DNA of 50,392 nucleotides from JBBDYG01 sp040901765 (GTDB taxonomy: Bacteria > Planctomycetota > Planctomycetia > Pirellulales > Lacipirellulaceae), in contig JBBDYG010000011.1 of the NCBI GenBank assembly GCA_040901765.1, positions 1-50,392 on the forward strand, given 5' to 3'. How positions within the stretch are numbered: the stretch's first letter is position 1; every line of letters starts with the position of its first letter. Below, piece after piece: positions 17,845 through 27,152 of this stretch. Position numbers and translations under genes: made by a program. A model generated the notes under the pieces. The model did no database searches and was not told the origin of the DNA. It saw nothing but the letters and a program-made list of their open reading frames with translations.

Positions 17845-18420
17845 TTAAGGAGTAGCGCTCGCGGTTGCAGCATCCAGTGCCATGTTTAGATCGAGGACAT
17901 TGACGATTCTCGCCGTGGCGTCCGAGGTGAGCGGAATTTGTTCAGCGTGTTGCTCAATGACCTCATTTATTCTACCTTCACTTATCCCTCGTGCCTTCGC
18001 GATTCGAGTTGTCTGAACTTTGGCGGCGGCAAAGCTGATATGAGGATCCAAACCGCCGCCCGAGGCTGTCACTAAGTCGGCAGGAAGCGGCGTGTCCTCA
18101 TCGAGGCCGAACTGATGAAGAATTGTGTCCGCCCGCTCTCGGAGTGCTGGATTTGCGGGCGACAGATTGCTGCCGCAGGCTGCCATGGCGTTGTAATTGC
18201 AGGCCGAAGGCCGGGGCCAAAAGTATTCTGGCTTGGTGAACTCCTGGGCGATGAGACGTGAGCCGATCACGTTTCCAACGGCGTCGAGGACGAGTGATCC
18301 GAGCCGTGCCTCGGGAGCCGCAACGGCGGCGAATGCGAGAATCGCCACCGGATAGGCAACAGCGCAAACTGCGATGGTGACGATGGCCAGCTTGAGTGAC
18401 GAAATAGCTTCTTTGAACAT
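17845..18420 (-). CDS. kdpC: KdpC, K+-transporting ATPase subunit C
   Basis: A 191-residue KdpC, the subunit with one membrane helix (about 4-30) and a periplasmic domain that stabilises the KdpFABC complex. The family block RPSACNYNAMAACGSNLSPANP and the helix signature ASGGGLDPHISFAAA are visible. The start at 18420 is chosen because GGAG lies 7 bases upstream and it puts the membrane helix at the N-terminus; a frame start at 18453 would overlap kdpB. The gene is 23 bp past the kdpB stop. Confidence 0.95.
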   Translation of the reverse strand: MFKEAISSLKLAIVTIAVCAVAYPVAILAFAAVAAPEARLGSLVLDAVGNVIGSRLIAQEFTKPEYFWPRPSACNYNAMAACGSNLSPANPALRERADTILHQFGLDEDTPLPADLVTASGGGLDPHISFAAAKVQTTRIAKARGISEGRINEVIEQHAEQIPLTSDATARIVNVLDLNMALDAATASATP

Positions 18421-18443
18421 GTTTGTTTCTCCGGCGAATGACT

Positions 18444-20531
18444 TTAGGCCCAACCAGCCGCCACAAGCACCACGTCGATGGCCTTGATACCAATGAACGG
18501 CACGACGAGGCCGCCAAGACCAAAAACGAGCAAGTTCCGTCCGAGCAAGGCGTCGGCGCCGATCGGCCGGTACTTTACCCCTCTGATCGCTAGTGGAATT
18601 AGGGCGGGGATTACCAGCGCGTTAAAAATCACAGCGGAAAGGATCGCGCTGCGTGGTGTGGCCAGTCCCATGACGTTGAGCGCTGCAAGCTGGGGCAAAG
18701 CCGTCATGAAAACGGCCGGAATGATCGCGAAGTACTTGGCAACGTCGTTCGCGATGCTAAACGTGGTGAGTGCCCCGCGGGTCATGAGCATTTGCTTACC
18801 CGCGGCGACGATATCGATCAGCTTCGTGGGGTTGGAGTCGAGATCAACCATGTTGCCCGCTTCCTTGGCAGCTTGGGTGCCGGTGTTCATGGCGACCGCC
18901 ACGTCGGCTTGAGCAAGTGCAGGGGCATCGTTTGTGCCGTCGCCCGTCATCGCGACCATGTGCCCCTGGGCCTGATACTGTCGGATCAGCGCGAGCTTCG
19001 CCTCGGGTGTTGCTTCGGCCAGGAAATCGTCGACACCGGCCTCGGCGGCAATTGCCGTTGCCGTCAGCGGGTTGTCGCCGGTAATCATGACAGTCTTAAT
19101 GCCCATTCGACGCAATTCAATGAACCGCTCCTTGATCCCGCCTTTGACGATGTCTTTCAAGTAGATCACACCCATCACGCGGTTGTTTTCCGCCACGACG
19201 AGTGGCGTACCCCCTTGGCGCGCGATCGATTCCACGGCATGGACGACATCGTCGGGCACCCTTCCACCGGTGCTTTCGACGAACTGGCGAATAGCGTCAG
19301 AAGCTCCTTTGCGGATTTCTCGGCCGGGAAGTGAGACGCCGCTCATGCGGGTCTTCGCGGTAAAGGGTACGAACGTGGCTTGTAGTTCTTCGAGCGATTC
19401 GCCGCGCAGCCCGAACTGTTTTTTGGCGAGCACGACCACACTGCGGCCCTCGGCAGTTTCGTCCGCCAGAGAGGCGAGTTGCGCTACTCTACCGAGTTGC
19501 AGCGCATCAACACCCGGGGCGGGGCGGAACTCCGCGGCTTGGCGGTTGCCGAGCGTGATCGTGCCCGTTTTATCCAGCAGCAACACATCGACGTCGCCTG
19601 CGGCTTCGACCGCCCGTCCCGACATGGCCAGCACGTTTGCGCGGCTGAGTCGGGCAATGCCCGCGATGCCAATTGCAGCCAGCAGTGCGCCGATCGTCGT
19701 TGGAATCAAGCACACGAGGAGTGCCACGAGCGTTGGCACGTCGATTGTCACATTAAAGTACTGAGCGATCGGGTAGAGCGTCACCGTCACCAGCAAGAAC
19801 ACAAACGTGAAACCGGCCAGCACGAGCGTCAGGGCAATCTCGTTGGGCGTTTTCTTCCGCTCGGCGCCTTCGACCATGGCGATCATTCGATCGAGAAAAC
19901 TTTCGCCGGGTTTCGCGGTCACGCGAACGAACAAATGATCGGAGATCACCCGCGTGCCACCAGTGACGGCGCTCCGGTCGCCGCCGCTTTCGCGGATCAC
20001 AGGGGCGCTCTCGCCGGTGACCGCGCTTTCGTCCACGAGCGCCACGCCTTGCATCACTTCGCCATCGGCCGGAATGAACTCGCCGCTGCGCACCACGACA
20101 AGGTCGCCCACCTTAAGCATCGCGGCCGGAAGTTCATCGACCACGCGACCGGCGATTTCCGACACCTTGCGGGCGATCACGTCCTTCCGAGCATTTCGCA
20201 AACTGGCCGCCTGGGCGCGTCCGCGGGCCTCGGCGACCGCCTCCGCAAAATTGGCGAACAGAACCGTCAGCCACAGCAGCACCGCCAGCGACGTGAAATA
20301 GCCGGCTTCATCCGAATGGCGCGTCGCTGCCTCGAGTGCAATGAGCGTTGTGAGCATGGCGCCGACCTCGGCGATGAACATCACCGGATTGCTCGCCATG
20401 CGGAACGGATTGAGCATGACCACGCTTCGCCAGAGCGAAGGCAAAAGCATATCGGCATTGAAAAGTGGTTGCGTGGACTTCTCCGCTCGCTCCGCGCCTT
20501 CCGGTGACCGTTGCATAACCGAGGTATTCAT
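18444..20531 (-). CDS. kdpB: KdpB, K+-transporting P-type ATPase catalytic subunit
   Basis: A 695-residue P-type ATPase that hydrolyses ATP to drive K+ uptake through KdpA. The catalytic Asp320 lies in LLLDKTGTITLGNR. The actuator motif TGES (172-175) includes Ser175, equivalent to the inhibitory phosphoserine in E. coli KdpB. The hinge motif MTGDGTNDAPALAQAD and the KdpB-type membrane segments are present. Length equals the family norm. It begins 66 bp after the kdpA stop. A small proline-rich LNPFRMASNPVMF block near the start is typical of KdpB. Confidence 0.97.
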   Translation of the reverse strand: MNTSVMQRSPEGAERAEKSTQPLFNADMLLPSLWRSVVMLNPFRMASNPVMFIAEVGAMLTTLIALEAATRHSDEAGYFTSLAVLLWLTVLFANFAEAVAEARGRAQAASLRNARKDVIARKVSEIAGRVVDELPAAMLKVGDLVVVRSGEFIPADGEVMQGVALVDESAVTGESAPVIRESGGDRSAVTGGTRVISDHLFVRVTAKPGESFLDRMIAMVEGAERKKTPNEIALTLVLAGFTFVFLLVTVTLYPIAQYFNVTIDVPTLVALLVCLIPTTIGALLAAIGIAGIARLSRANVLAMSGRAVEAAGDVDVLLLDKTGTITLGNRQAAEFRPAPGVDALQLGRVAQLASLADETAEGRSVVVLAKKQFGLRGESLEELQATFVPFTAKTRMSGVSLPGREIRKGASDAIRQFVESTGGRVPDDVVHAVESIARQGGTPLVVAENNRVMGVIYLKDIVKGGIKERFIELRRMGIKTVMITGDNPLTATAIAAEAGVDDFLAEATPEAKLALIRQYQAQGHMVAMTGDGTNDAPALAQADVAVAMNTGTQAAKEAGNMVDLDSNPTKLIDIVAAGKQMLMTRGALTTFSIANDVAKYFAIIPAVFMTALPQLAALNVMGLATPRSAILSAVIFNALVIPALIPLAIRGVKYRPIGADALLGRNLLVFGLGGLVVPFIGIKAIDVVLVAAGWA

Positions 20532-20596
20532 CGAACAAGTCTCCGCAATCGGGTATTCGTGCCCCTGCGTTGGTGCAAAAGGTGTTTAATCCGCAC

Positions 20597-22213
20597 TTAC
20601 GACGCGATGCTGAGGTGCTCCGCGATCGGGCCGAGCACCGCTAGGGGAAGGAATAGTAATGCCCCGACGATCAGCACGGTCCCGAGCAAAATGACGCCGA
20701 ACATCCAAGAATCGGTGCGGAAGGTGCCGGGGCCTTCGCTGGCGGCCTTTTTTCGACCGAGCGAAGCGGCGATCGCCAGCGGCGTAATGATCGGGATAAA
20801 TCGCCCGAACAACATCACGAGGCCGGTGGCGACGTTCCACGGGACGGTATTGTCGCCCAGCCCTTCGAATCCGGAGCCGTTGTTCGCCGCCGCGGAAGTG
20901 AACTCGTATACGATCTCCGTAAAGCCGTGGCTGCCGGGATCCTGCGTGGTCGATCGGCCCCACTCGGTCGAGGCAAATAGTGCCACGCCACCGAGAATCA
21001 ACAGTGGGTGAAGCAGCATCGTGAGCAAGGCGAGTCGCATCTCCGGTGTTTCGATTTTGCGCGTGAGGTATTCGGGCGTGCGGCCGACCATCATTCCGGC
21101 CAGGAACACCGCGACAACAATAAACAAGAACATGTTGATCATTCCGACGCCGTCGCCTCCAAACGCCATGTTGAGCCACATGCCGACCAGCGGCACAAGC
21201 CCTGCGAGCGGATTGAGGCTGTCGTGCATTGAGTTGACGGAACCATTGGAGGTGGCGGTGGTCGTAGCGGCCCAAGTGGGGCTGGCGGCGACGGCGAAAC
21301 GAAGCTCTTTGCCTTCGAGGTTCGGCGAATCCGCGATGGGCAGACCCTCTAGAGCGGCGGTTGGCGCGCTTTCCAATACGATTGCCGCCGTCGTCATGCC
21401 GAGGTAGATGATTAGCATTGCGGCGAAAATCACCGCCGCATGGCGGACTCGCCCCAGGACGAGTCCAAACAACCACACGGATGCCATCGGAATAATGATG
21501 ATCGCCACCGTGTTGGCAATGTTCGACAGATAGGTTGGGTTTTCAAACGGGTGGGCGCAGTTGGGGCCGAAGAACCCACCGCCGTTGGTGCCAAGTTGCT
21601 TGATTGCAATAAAAGCCGCAACCGGTCCGCGGGCAATCGTCTGCGTGGCGCCTTCCAACGTGGTTGCCTCGGCGGCTCCCGCGAAAGTCATCGGCACGCC
21701 GCACACCACCAATACCGCCGCCCAGAGCACCGATAGTGGCAAGAGCACGAACACGGTTGCCCGGAACGTATCGACGTGAAAGTTGCCGAGCAGTCGCCGA
21801 CCGGATAGAGCGCGGGCCAGGGCCACCAAAGCGGCGATCCCCACCGCCGCCGAGACGAACTGCAGCCACATCAAGCTCAATTGCGAGAGGTAACTCAGCG
21901 ACGCCTCGCCCGAGTAATGCTGCAGGTTGGTGTTGGTGGTGAACGAGACCGCGGTGTGAAACGCGAGGCTGGCTTCGAGCGATTCCTTGCCGTCGGGGTT
22001 CAGCGGCAATCGGCCCTGAGTGGTGAGCACCAGAAATACGGCGAGGAACATCACAACGTTGAACGTGAGCAACGAGCGGCAATACGCCGCCCAGCTTTGT
22101 CCCACTTTGTCGTTTTGCGGCGGATCAAGGATTCGCCGCATCAATATTCCCAGCGGCCACGACCCGATTGCCGCCAAACTCACGACGGCGATGGGAACGG
22201 CCAAACCTGTCAT
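20597..22213 (-). CDS. kdpA: KdpA, K+-channel-like subunit
   Basis: A 538-residue inner-membrane protein with about ten helices, related to K+ channels, that forms the K+ entry path of KdpFABC. Four degenerate selectivity-filter loops are visible: TNTNLQHYSGE, LGTNGGGFFGPN, MAFGGDGVGMINMF and AAANNGSGFEGLG. Length is near the family norm (about 557-565 in enterics). GAGGA precedes the ATG at a good distance. It starts 25 bp after the kdpF stop. Confidence 0.97.
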   Translation of the reverse strand: MTGLAVPIAVVSLAAIGSWPLGILMRRILDPPQNDKVGQSWAAYCRSLLTFNVVMFLAVFLVLTTQGRLPLNPDGKESLEASLAFHTAVSFTTNTNLQHYSGEASLSYLSQLSLMWLQFVSAAVGIAALVALARALSGRRLLGNFHVDTFRATVFVLLPLSVLWAAVLVVCGVPMTFAGAAEATTLEGATQTIARGPVAAFIAIKQLGTNGGGFFGPNCAHPFENPTYLSNIANTVAIIIIPMASVWLFGLVLGRVRHAAVIFAAMLIIYLGMTTAAIVLESAPTAALEGLPIADSPNLEGKELRFAVAASPTWAATTTATSNGSVNSMHDSLNPLAGLVPLVGMWLNMAFGGDGVGMINMFLFIVVAVFLAGMMVGRTPEYLTRKIETPEMRLALLTMLLHPLLILGGVALFASTEWGRSTTQDPGSHGFTEIVYEFTSAAANNGSGFEGLGDNTVPWNVATGLVMLFGRFIPIITPLAIAASLGRKKAASEGPGTFRTDSWMFGVILLGTVLIVGALLFLPLAVLGPIAEHLSIAS

Positions 22214-22237
22214 TATGAAATCCTCGTTGCCGCGTGG

Positions 22238-22318
22238 TTAGAATCGGTCGGGAAAAAGCATGGCGTAGGTCAAATAGACAAACGCCAGCGAAGTTACAAT
22301 CACAACGAGCAGGTTCAC
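22238..22318 (-). CDS. kdpF: KdpF small subunit (26 residues, GTG start)
   Basis: A 26-codon frame opening with GTG. The product, a single membrane helix of the form MNLLVVIVTSLAFVYLTYA followed by MLFPDRF, matches the KdpF pattern of one hydrophobic helix with a Tyr-x-x-Tyr-Ala core and a short tail ending Pro-x-Arg-Phe. KdpF is a lipid-like stabiliser of the KdpFABC complex. It lies directly before kdpA, as in other kdp operons. Its GTG overlaps the stop of the 31-codon frame upstream (GTGA), so translation is likely coupled. It is too short for usual gene finders. Confidence 0.85.
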   Translation of the reverse strand: MNLLVVIVTSLAFVYLTYAMLFPDRF

Positions 22319-22410
22319 GACCCACCTCCATCGGAAAGGGCGATCAGCGCCAGCAAGCCGTAGAGCACGGCGAAGCTCAATAACCCGAGCGCGAACATTG
22401 CAAGCCACAT
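22315..22410 (-). CDS. 31-residue membrane microprotein at head of kdp operon
   Basis: A 31-codon frame with ATG at 22410 and GGAG 8 bases before it. The product has one hydrophobic helix (about 2-27: MWLAMFALGLLSFAVLYGLL, then ALIAL) and a short SDGGGS tail. Its stop overlaps the kdpF start by GTGA. The good ribosome site, coupling and membrane-helix composition support a real gene. I do not recognise it as a named family. It could be a second KdpF-like subunit, or a leader peptide that sets kdpF translation. Moderate certainty. Confidence 0.6.
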   Translation of the reverse strand: MWLAMFALGLLSFAVLYGLLALIALSDGGGS

Positions 22411-23105
22411 TTGTGCGATCTCCAATGGAGAAGTGTCCTTCCCTAGAAGTATCGCTGGCGTCGCATCAAAGGGGCGTCAAAATCTGGCGTGGAGATATCA
22501 AGGTTTCATCAAGAGAGCCGAAGCCCCCAGCGGAAGCGCGAACCGATGCCGACAGTCCACGGGCGCTGCGGTGGAATTCATCAGTTACACAGGGTTCGCT
22601 GGAGGCTGCGCCTGCTGGCTCCGACCCCAGCCACCCGGTTCGAAGGGGGTCGATGCAGATTCTACCTACAAACGAGACGCTCGCCCCGCGGCCGACGGTA
22701 GCGCTGTGCCTCTAGTGGCTATCCGGTGAACAATCATTCTCGATGTGATTGCCGGGCGCCAATCCAAATTCTCGGTTATTGCCACGGATCGACACGGTTG
22801 AAAGATAGCGCGGCCGTAAGGCCGCAACCAAACGATTTAACAGGAGAAAACAGAGGAAGCAGAGAGATTATAGCCATACTTTTCTCTGCTTTCTCTGTTT
22901 TCTCCTGTTAAAATTTCTTGTCCGAAAAACAAGTTTCTACGGATTTGTATTACGGAGCGAAAGCTCCTCCATCGGTATTCATCCGTGTTTGATCCGTGGC
23001 TAAAAGATCCTTGGTGACTTTTTCTGATTTTTCGTGGCCCTACCGATCTGTGCCATCGGTGAAATCCGTGGTTATATTGCCGCCGGGACTCGGTAAAGGT
23101 CAACG
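22411..23105. other. kdp upstream region and repeats, no gene
   Basis: About 700 bp with no supported gene. The kdp promoter and KdpE site should lie in 22411-22715 on the minus strand; TTGACG near 22490 is a possible but weakly spaced -35 box. No known riboswitch fold was recognised. The right half holds a GCGGCC-GTAA-GGCCGC hairpin (22810-22825), the long palindrome 22836-22912, and a GGAGCGAAAGCTCC stem near 22955. Confidence 0.5.
22836..22912. repeat. Long palindrome, 30-nt arms
   Basis: Arms 22836-22865 and 22883-22912 are reverse complements with one mismatch, around a 17-nt loop. The left arm reads TTTAACAGGAGAAAACAGAG and continues. It is A/G-rich on one strand and resembles the other CACGGAG/CAGAG palindromes of this window. 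It may end transcripts in both directions or be a selfish repeat. Confidence 0.8.
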
Positions 23106-23139
23106 AAAAAAGCCCACGGGTGGTTTGCCACCCGTGGGC
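23106..23139 (-). terminator. Rho-independent terminator of the PEP-CTERM gene
   Basis: Read on the minus strand: a perfect 12-bp stem GCCCACGGGTGG/CCACCCGTGGGC with a 4-nt loop (arms 23112-23123 and 23128-23139), followed by TTTTTT. It lies about 65 bp past the stop of the minus-strand gene ending at 23205. It is a textbook intrinsic terminator. Confidence 0.88.
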
Positions 23140-23204
23140 CTCGAAACTTCGCCAGCACTACAGCTCGGACGCCCCGTCAATCAGGCGAAGTCGCTGTGGT
23201 TACT

Positions 23205-25436
23205 TCAGCCGCGCGATCTCCGAACGGCTAGTCCGGCGAGCAGCACGGTAAGTGCCAGCGCGACGGACGACGGCTCGGGAACGGCACCGCTGCCAGACCC
23301 GGAACCGGAGTTGCCGAAATTGGCTTCCCAGAGGTCGTACCCCGCCTGAGTGTCGTCGGGGCTGCCGCCATCGCGCCACACGGTGTAGTCGGCGGCGTTC
23401 ACGGTGCCGTCACCGTTGTAGTCGCCAGCGAGGCCGGCTCCAATCAGCGACGTGAGGGTGTAGCCATCGGAAAGGTGCGCGCCGGTGACGTTGAAAAAGT
23501 CACCGAAGATCGCGCCCGTTAGGCCGCTCTCGCCATTGGCTTGGAGAACGCCGTCGGCCCAGAGTTGCTCATACGGCTTCGCCGCAGCGGTAAACAGTCC
23601 ACTATTCTCGTCCTGCGTGACAGCGTAAATACCGGCATGGTCAACGGTGATCGAGCCGCTGCCCGTGAAGTTGATCACGTACTCTTCATTGGCCAGTCCC
23701 GCCGGTCCTTCCCCGTCAGCCGCCGGGCGGAGGGTATACATAAAGAGCACGCTGGGAGAAATGTTGGGGACCGTAGTAAAGAAACCGAGGTCGAGGTTCA
23801 TAGCCGCTTCCAGGTCATTACTTCCATTCCCGAAGCCGAATCCACCCTCAATGGCATCGCCGCCGCGGAGGTCCATCGAACCGCCGTCGATGGTAATCGT
23901 GGCACTGAGGCCGGCGGCGTTTTCACCGCCATCGCCGCCAAAGTAAAGCTCGCCCTCATTTTCGATTCGGCCGCCATCGGACACGACGACGTCGATCTCC
24001 TGGCCGAATTTTTGGCTGAAGGCGCCCAGCATCCAGGCACCGCCGGAGTGGGAAGGCAAGGTCTTCGTGCGAACAAACTTCGAGCCGGCGCCGTCGACGG
24101 TGAGGTCGCCACCCCAGCGGGTGAAAACGCCGTCGATATCGTCCGCCGATTGAAGTGAAAAGACGCCGCCATTTTTGATGGTCATGCTAGAGACGCCGTT
24201 ATTAGGCTCCAATCGAAAATCTTGATTGGTGCCGGTGCCTGCGTTCCCGTCGTACGACACGTTGGCCCCGCCGGCCACGCTGCCGTCGATGACGATCGCA
24301 TGTCCGCCACTGGAGCCCCGATTTGAGTTCAAAACCCCAGGCGTGTTGGCGAGCTGTCCGCCATTCCACTTGGCGTCGTCATTCCATTCGCCCGTACCGC
24401 CATCCCAGGTGACGACGGTGGGATCCTTGCGAGTCAAGGTGTAATCTGCGGATCCAACCGAACCGTTGGTGACGGTGAAGAAATTGCCAAACGCCTGGCC
24501 AGTCGAAATAATCGTGTCAGTGGCCGGATCGAGGTAGCCGCCGGTCATACCCTTCGACTTGAGAATACCACGGTCCCAAAGCTGCTGGTAGGAGTATTGG
24601 GCACCGCTCCAGATGAAGGCGCCGGCGGCGTCGGCTTGGTCGTAGACCCATATGCCAGACGCATCGACCGTCATCGAACCGGGGCCTCGGAAGTTGACCT
24701 CGTACTCTTCGTTCTTGGGATCACCATTGGCGGTGCAACCGTTACACTCGCCGAGAGCGAAATCATGGCCGTAAAAGAACGCCAGATCGGCTTGCACAAT
24801 ATTGTCATCGTTGGACTGAGGAAACGCGCCGCCGGTGAGGTCGACCGAGCCATCGTTGATGACCATGCTGACCGTAAGGCCGGGGGCATGCTCCTGATCG
24901 GCGCCGAACCATACCTGGCCATTATTTTCGAATCGGCCGCCGTTCAGCAGAGTGATATCGGTATGCTGATCGGGAACGCTCCGCCATGAACCGAACATGA
25001 GCAAACCGCCTGCCTGGGCGCCGCCGCCGGTCGTCAAGGTTCGCTTGAAGCTTCCGTTGTCCAAGGTTAGATCGGCATCAAATTGCGTCCAATTGCCGTC
25101 GGTATCGCCATCTTGAGGTGTGTTTACTTCAAGCGTGGCCCCCTCGTTAACGGTAATACTGGTCGGCCCTACGTTGCTACGCGGTCGGAAGTCGCCAAGC
25201 ACTTCCGAATTGTAGAGCACGTTTGAACCGTCGCCGATAGTAACGGCAAATGTCCCATTGCTCATGCGGTTGTCACCGAACACAGCCGCCGCTGTTTGAC
25301 CGCCATTCCAGTGGGCCGTCTCCCAGTTGAAGTTACCGCCATCCCACGTCACCGGAGTCTGCGCCGATGCAAGGCAAGCCGTCATGCCAACAATCAACAG
25401 GGCACTCGCCGCTGTTCTCATTGCGCTTCGTTTCAT
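23205..25436 (-). CDS. PEP-CTERM protein with duplicated autotransporter-like module
   Basis: A 743-residue exported protein. The signal peptide is MKRSAMRTAASALLIVGMTA, cut near ASAQ. Two similar halves follow, one from about 25 to 335 and one from about 340 to 650. Each opens with VTWDGG...W...WNGGQ and continues through matching blocks (GGRFENNGQVWFGAD against GGRIENEGELYFGGD). This is the beta-helix style of planctomycete autotransporter-associated repeats. A dockerin-like Ca-binding stretch (GDYNGDGTVNAADYTVWRD) precedes a C-terminal PEP-CTERM sorting tail (VPEPSSVALALTVLLAG, then RRSRG). The start at 25436 has GGGAGAGGG 7 bases before it. Probably anchored or sorted to the envelope; function unknown. 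Confidence 0.9.
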   Translation of the reverse strand: MKRSAMRTAASALLIVGMTACLASAQTPVTWDGGNFNWETAHWNGGQTAAAVFGDNRMSNGTFAVTIGDGSNVLYNSEVLGDFRPRSNVGPTSITVNEGATLEVNTPQDGDTDGNWTQFDADLTLDNGSFKRTLTTGGGAQAGGLLMFGSWRSVPDQHTDITLLNGGRFENNGQVWFGADQEHAPGLTVSMVINDGSVDLTGGAFPQSNDDNIVQADLAFFYGHDFALGECNGCTANGDPKNEEYEVNFRGPGSMTVDASGIWVYDQADAAGAFIWSGAQYSYQQLWDRGILKSKGMTGGYLDPATDTIISTGQAFGNFFTVTNGSVGSADYTLTRKDPTVVTWDGGTGEWNDDAKWNGGQLANTPGVLNSNRGSSGGHAIVIDGSVAGGANVSYDGNAGTGTNQDFRLEPNNGVSSMTIKNGGVFSLQSADDIDGVFTRWGGDLTVDGAGSKFVRTKTLPSHSGGAWMLGAFSQKFGQEIDVVVSDGGRIENEGELYFGGDGGENAAGLSATITIDGGSMDLRGGDAIEGGFGFGNGSNDLEAAMNLDLGFFTTVPNISPSVLFMYTLRPAADGEGPAGLANEEYVINFTGSGSITVDHAGIYAVTQDENSGLFTAAAKPYEQLWADGVLQANGESGLTGAIFGDFFNVTGAHLSDGYTLTSLIGAGLAGDYNGDGTVNAADYTVWRDGGSPDDTQAGYDLWEANFGNSGSGSGSGAVPEPSSVALALTVLLAGLAVRRSRG

Positions 25437-26102
25437 AAAAGCACCCTCTCCCAACAAAAAGAAAAAGTGAAAAACATCTAAGCCAAATACTTCAGCGGCA
25501 AGTCAGCCCCATCAGGCGTTCGACAATGCTCGGACTGGAATCCCCCTCGGTCTAGAATTCCACAGCGCTCCGTCCCAATCCTTAGCCTCTTTTTGAGAAG
25601 CGAAGCGTCCCCGGCATTTCGATCACCAAACCCCCACGATCGGATCGAAGAAGTCCACCGGAAATGGAAGCACCCTGGTGCCATTATTCCGGTGTGATAT
25701 GGCCGCTGCCTGCTGAGTGCAAATTAGTTACTGCCATCCCAAATACACCCAACGTTGTCTAATCTAACCGCAAAATCGTTGCGCGTCACGTTCTTTTTCC
25801 CCTAGTTTTCGATTTTTAGGAAACTTTTCCTTGACTCGGAGCCATCGGCACCCCGAAAGGCGACGGGCCGGCGGACCTTGGAAGACAGGGCAAACTAGGC
25901 AGCAGCCGCCATTCTCGTGGAATTCCACCCCGAAACCACCCGGCCAAGCCTCTCAAACCCAGGGTGAGCAGGCGAACGGTTGGGGCAGCAGCGAAAAATC
26001 TTCGCCCAAGGAGGATGCATCCCCGCGCGAACTTGCTATTATTGCAGATATTGGAATTCCACGTCCTCAAACCGGCTAAAACCGGTTCGTCCGGAGCAGA
26101 TT
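25437..26102. other. Divergent intergenic region, no gene
   Basis: About 665 bp between a minus-strand PEP-CTERM gene and a plus-strand DUF1559 gene, so it should carry both promoters. Short frames here have poor starts and no protein-like character. A GTGGAATTCCAC palindrome (25917-25928) and an AACCGG...CCGGTT stem near 26068-26086 are visible. No clear -35/-10 pair was found. Confidence 0.5.
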
Positions 26103-27152
26103 ATGAGATTCTCGCGTCGTCGTTACTCAGCTTTTACCCTCGTCGAACTGCTGGTGGTGATTGCGATCATCGGCATTTTAGTGGCGCTGCTGCTGCCGGC
26201 CGTTCAGGCGGCCCGCGAAGCGGCCCGACGAACCCAGTGTGTGAATCAAATCAAGCAGTTCACTACCGGTTGCCTGAACCACGAAGCCACGCTGAAATAC
26301 TTTCCAACCGGTGGCTGGGGTTGGGATTGGGTGGGCGACGCCGACCGTGGTTTCGGCATCGATCAGCCCGGCGGCTGGATTTACGGTATCTTGCCATTCA
26401 TCGAAGAACAGGCGAAGCACGATCTGCCCAAGGATGGCAACCCCAAGCTCGATACTCAGCCCCAATTGCAGGGTGCCCGCGACATGCTCGTCGACCCGAT
26501 CTCGATCCTCTATTGCCCCACCCGACGATCAGGCCAGTTCAAGAATACTGGCAAAGTCGTCAGGCTGGCCAACAACTCGATGCTGAACACCGATGGTGGA
26601 GGTAGGGCCGTCGGGCGAAGCGATTACGCCATCAACGCGGGCGATCTCACCATCCACGGAGGACAACGTGGCCCCTCCAGCATTGCGTCCGTCGAACTAG
26701 GAACGTTCGAGAAGGCCTGGTTGGTAAACAGCAAGATCGGTTTGGTGAACCCCGATCACGATGACTATAACAACCCTAACTACCTCAAATTGACGGGCAT
26801 CTCCTTTCAGCGGAGCGAGGTCGCCATCCGAAACATAAGCGACGGCACCAGCAAGACGTATCTTGTTGGCGAGAAGTATCTCAATCCGATCGATTACGAA
26901 ACGGGCAAGGACACAGGCGATAACGAAACTTGGTGTACCGGGCACAACAACGATAACTTTCGCGTGACCGCCGCACCGCCGCTGAAGGACACGCCAGGTT
27001 TTGAGCACGGCGGCATCTTCGGCAGCAATCACGATTCGGTGTGGAACGTCTCCTTTTGCGATGGGCACGTCGAAACGGTCAGCTACGACATCGACCCGCT
27101 GGTACACAGATACAACGGCAACCGCGAGGACGGGATTATCGCGACGCAGTAG
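26103..27152 (+). CDS. DUF1559 prepilin-like protein A
   Basis: A 349-residue DUF1559 protein. Residues about 9-35 form a type IV pilin-like N-terminus (AFTLVELLVVIAIIGILVALL) with the methylation-type cleavage site before Phe and Glu at position 5 of the mature chain. The body has the family features VNQIKQFTTGCLNHE, the GGWIYGILPFIEEQ block and a C-terminal His...DG end (NVSFCDGHVETVSYD). These proteins are abundant in planctomycetes and are thought to be envelope or pseudopilin-like; the function is not established. The ATG at 26103 has GGAG 6 bases upstream; an upstream TTG at 25980 would add 41 residues that do not fit. Confidence 0.92.
   Translation: MRFSRRRYSAFTLVELLVVIAIIGILVALLLPAVQAAREAARRTQCVNQIKQFTTGCLNHEATLKYFPTGGWGWDWVGDADRGFGIDQPGGWIYGILPFIEEQAKHDLPKDGNPKLDTQPQLQGARDMLVDPISILYCPTRRSGQFKNTGKVVRLANNSMLNTDGGGRAVGRSDYAINAGDLTIHGGQRGPSSIASVELGTFEKAWLVNSKIGLVNPDHDDYNNPNYLKLTGISFQRSEVAIRNISDGTSKTYLVGEKYLNPIDYETGKDTGDNETWCTGHNNDNFRVTAAPPLKDTPGFEHGGIFGSNHDSVWNVSFCDGHVETVSYDIDPLVHRYNGNREDGIIATQ

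Noticed and set aside
22600..22660. GGTTCGAA stretch suggesting a tRNA
   Set aside because: No acceptor stem or anticodon arm could be built around it.
22411..22715. Possible c-di-AMP or other riboswitch before kdp
   Set aside because: No recognisable conserved core; only unassigned stems.
25831..26079. 82-codon frame upstream of DUF1559-A
   Set aside because: Pro/Gly/Ser-rich low-complexity translation with no ribosome site, in the divergent promoter region.
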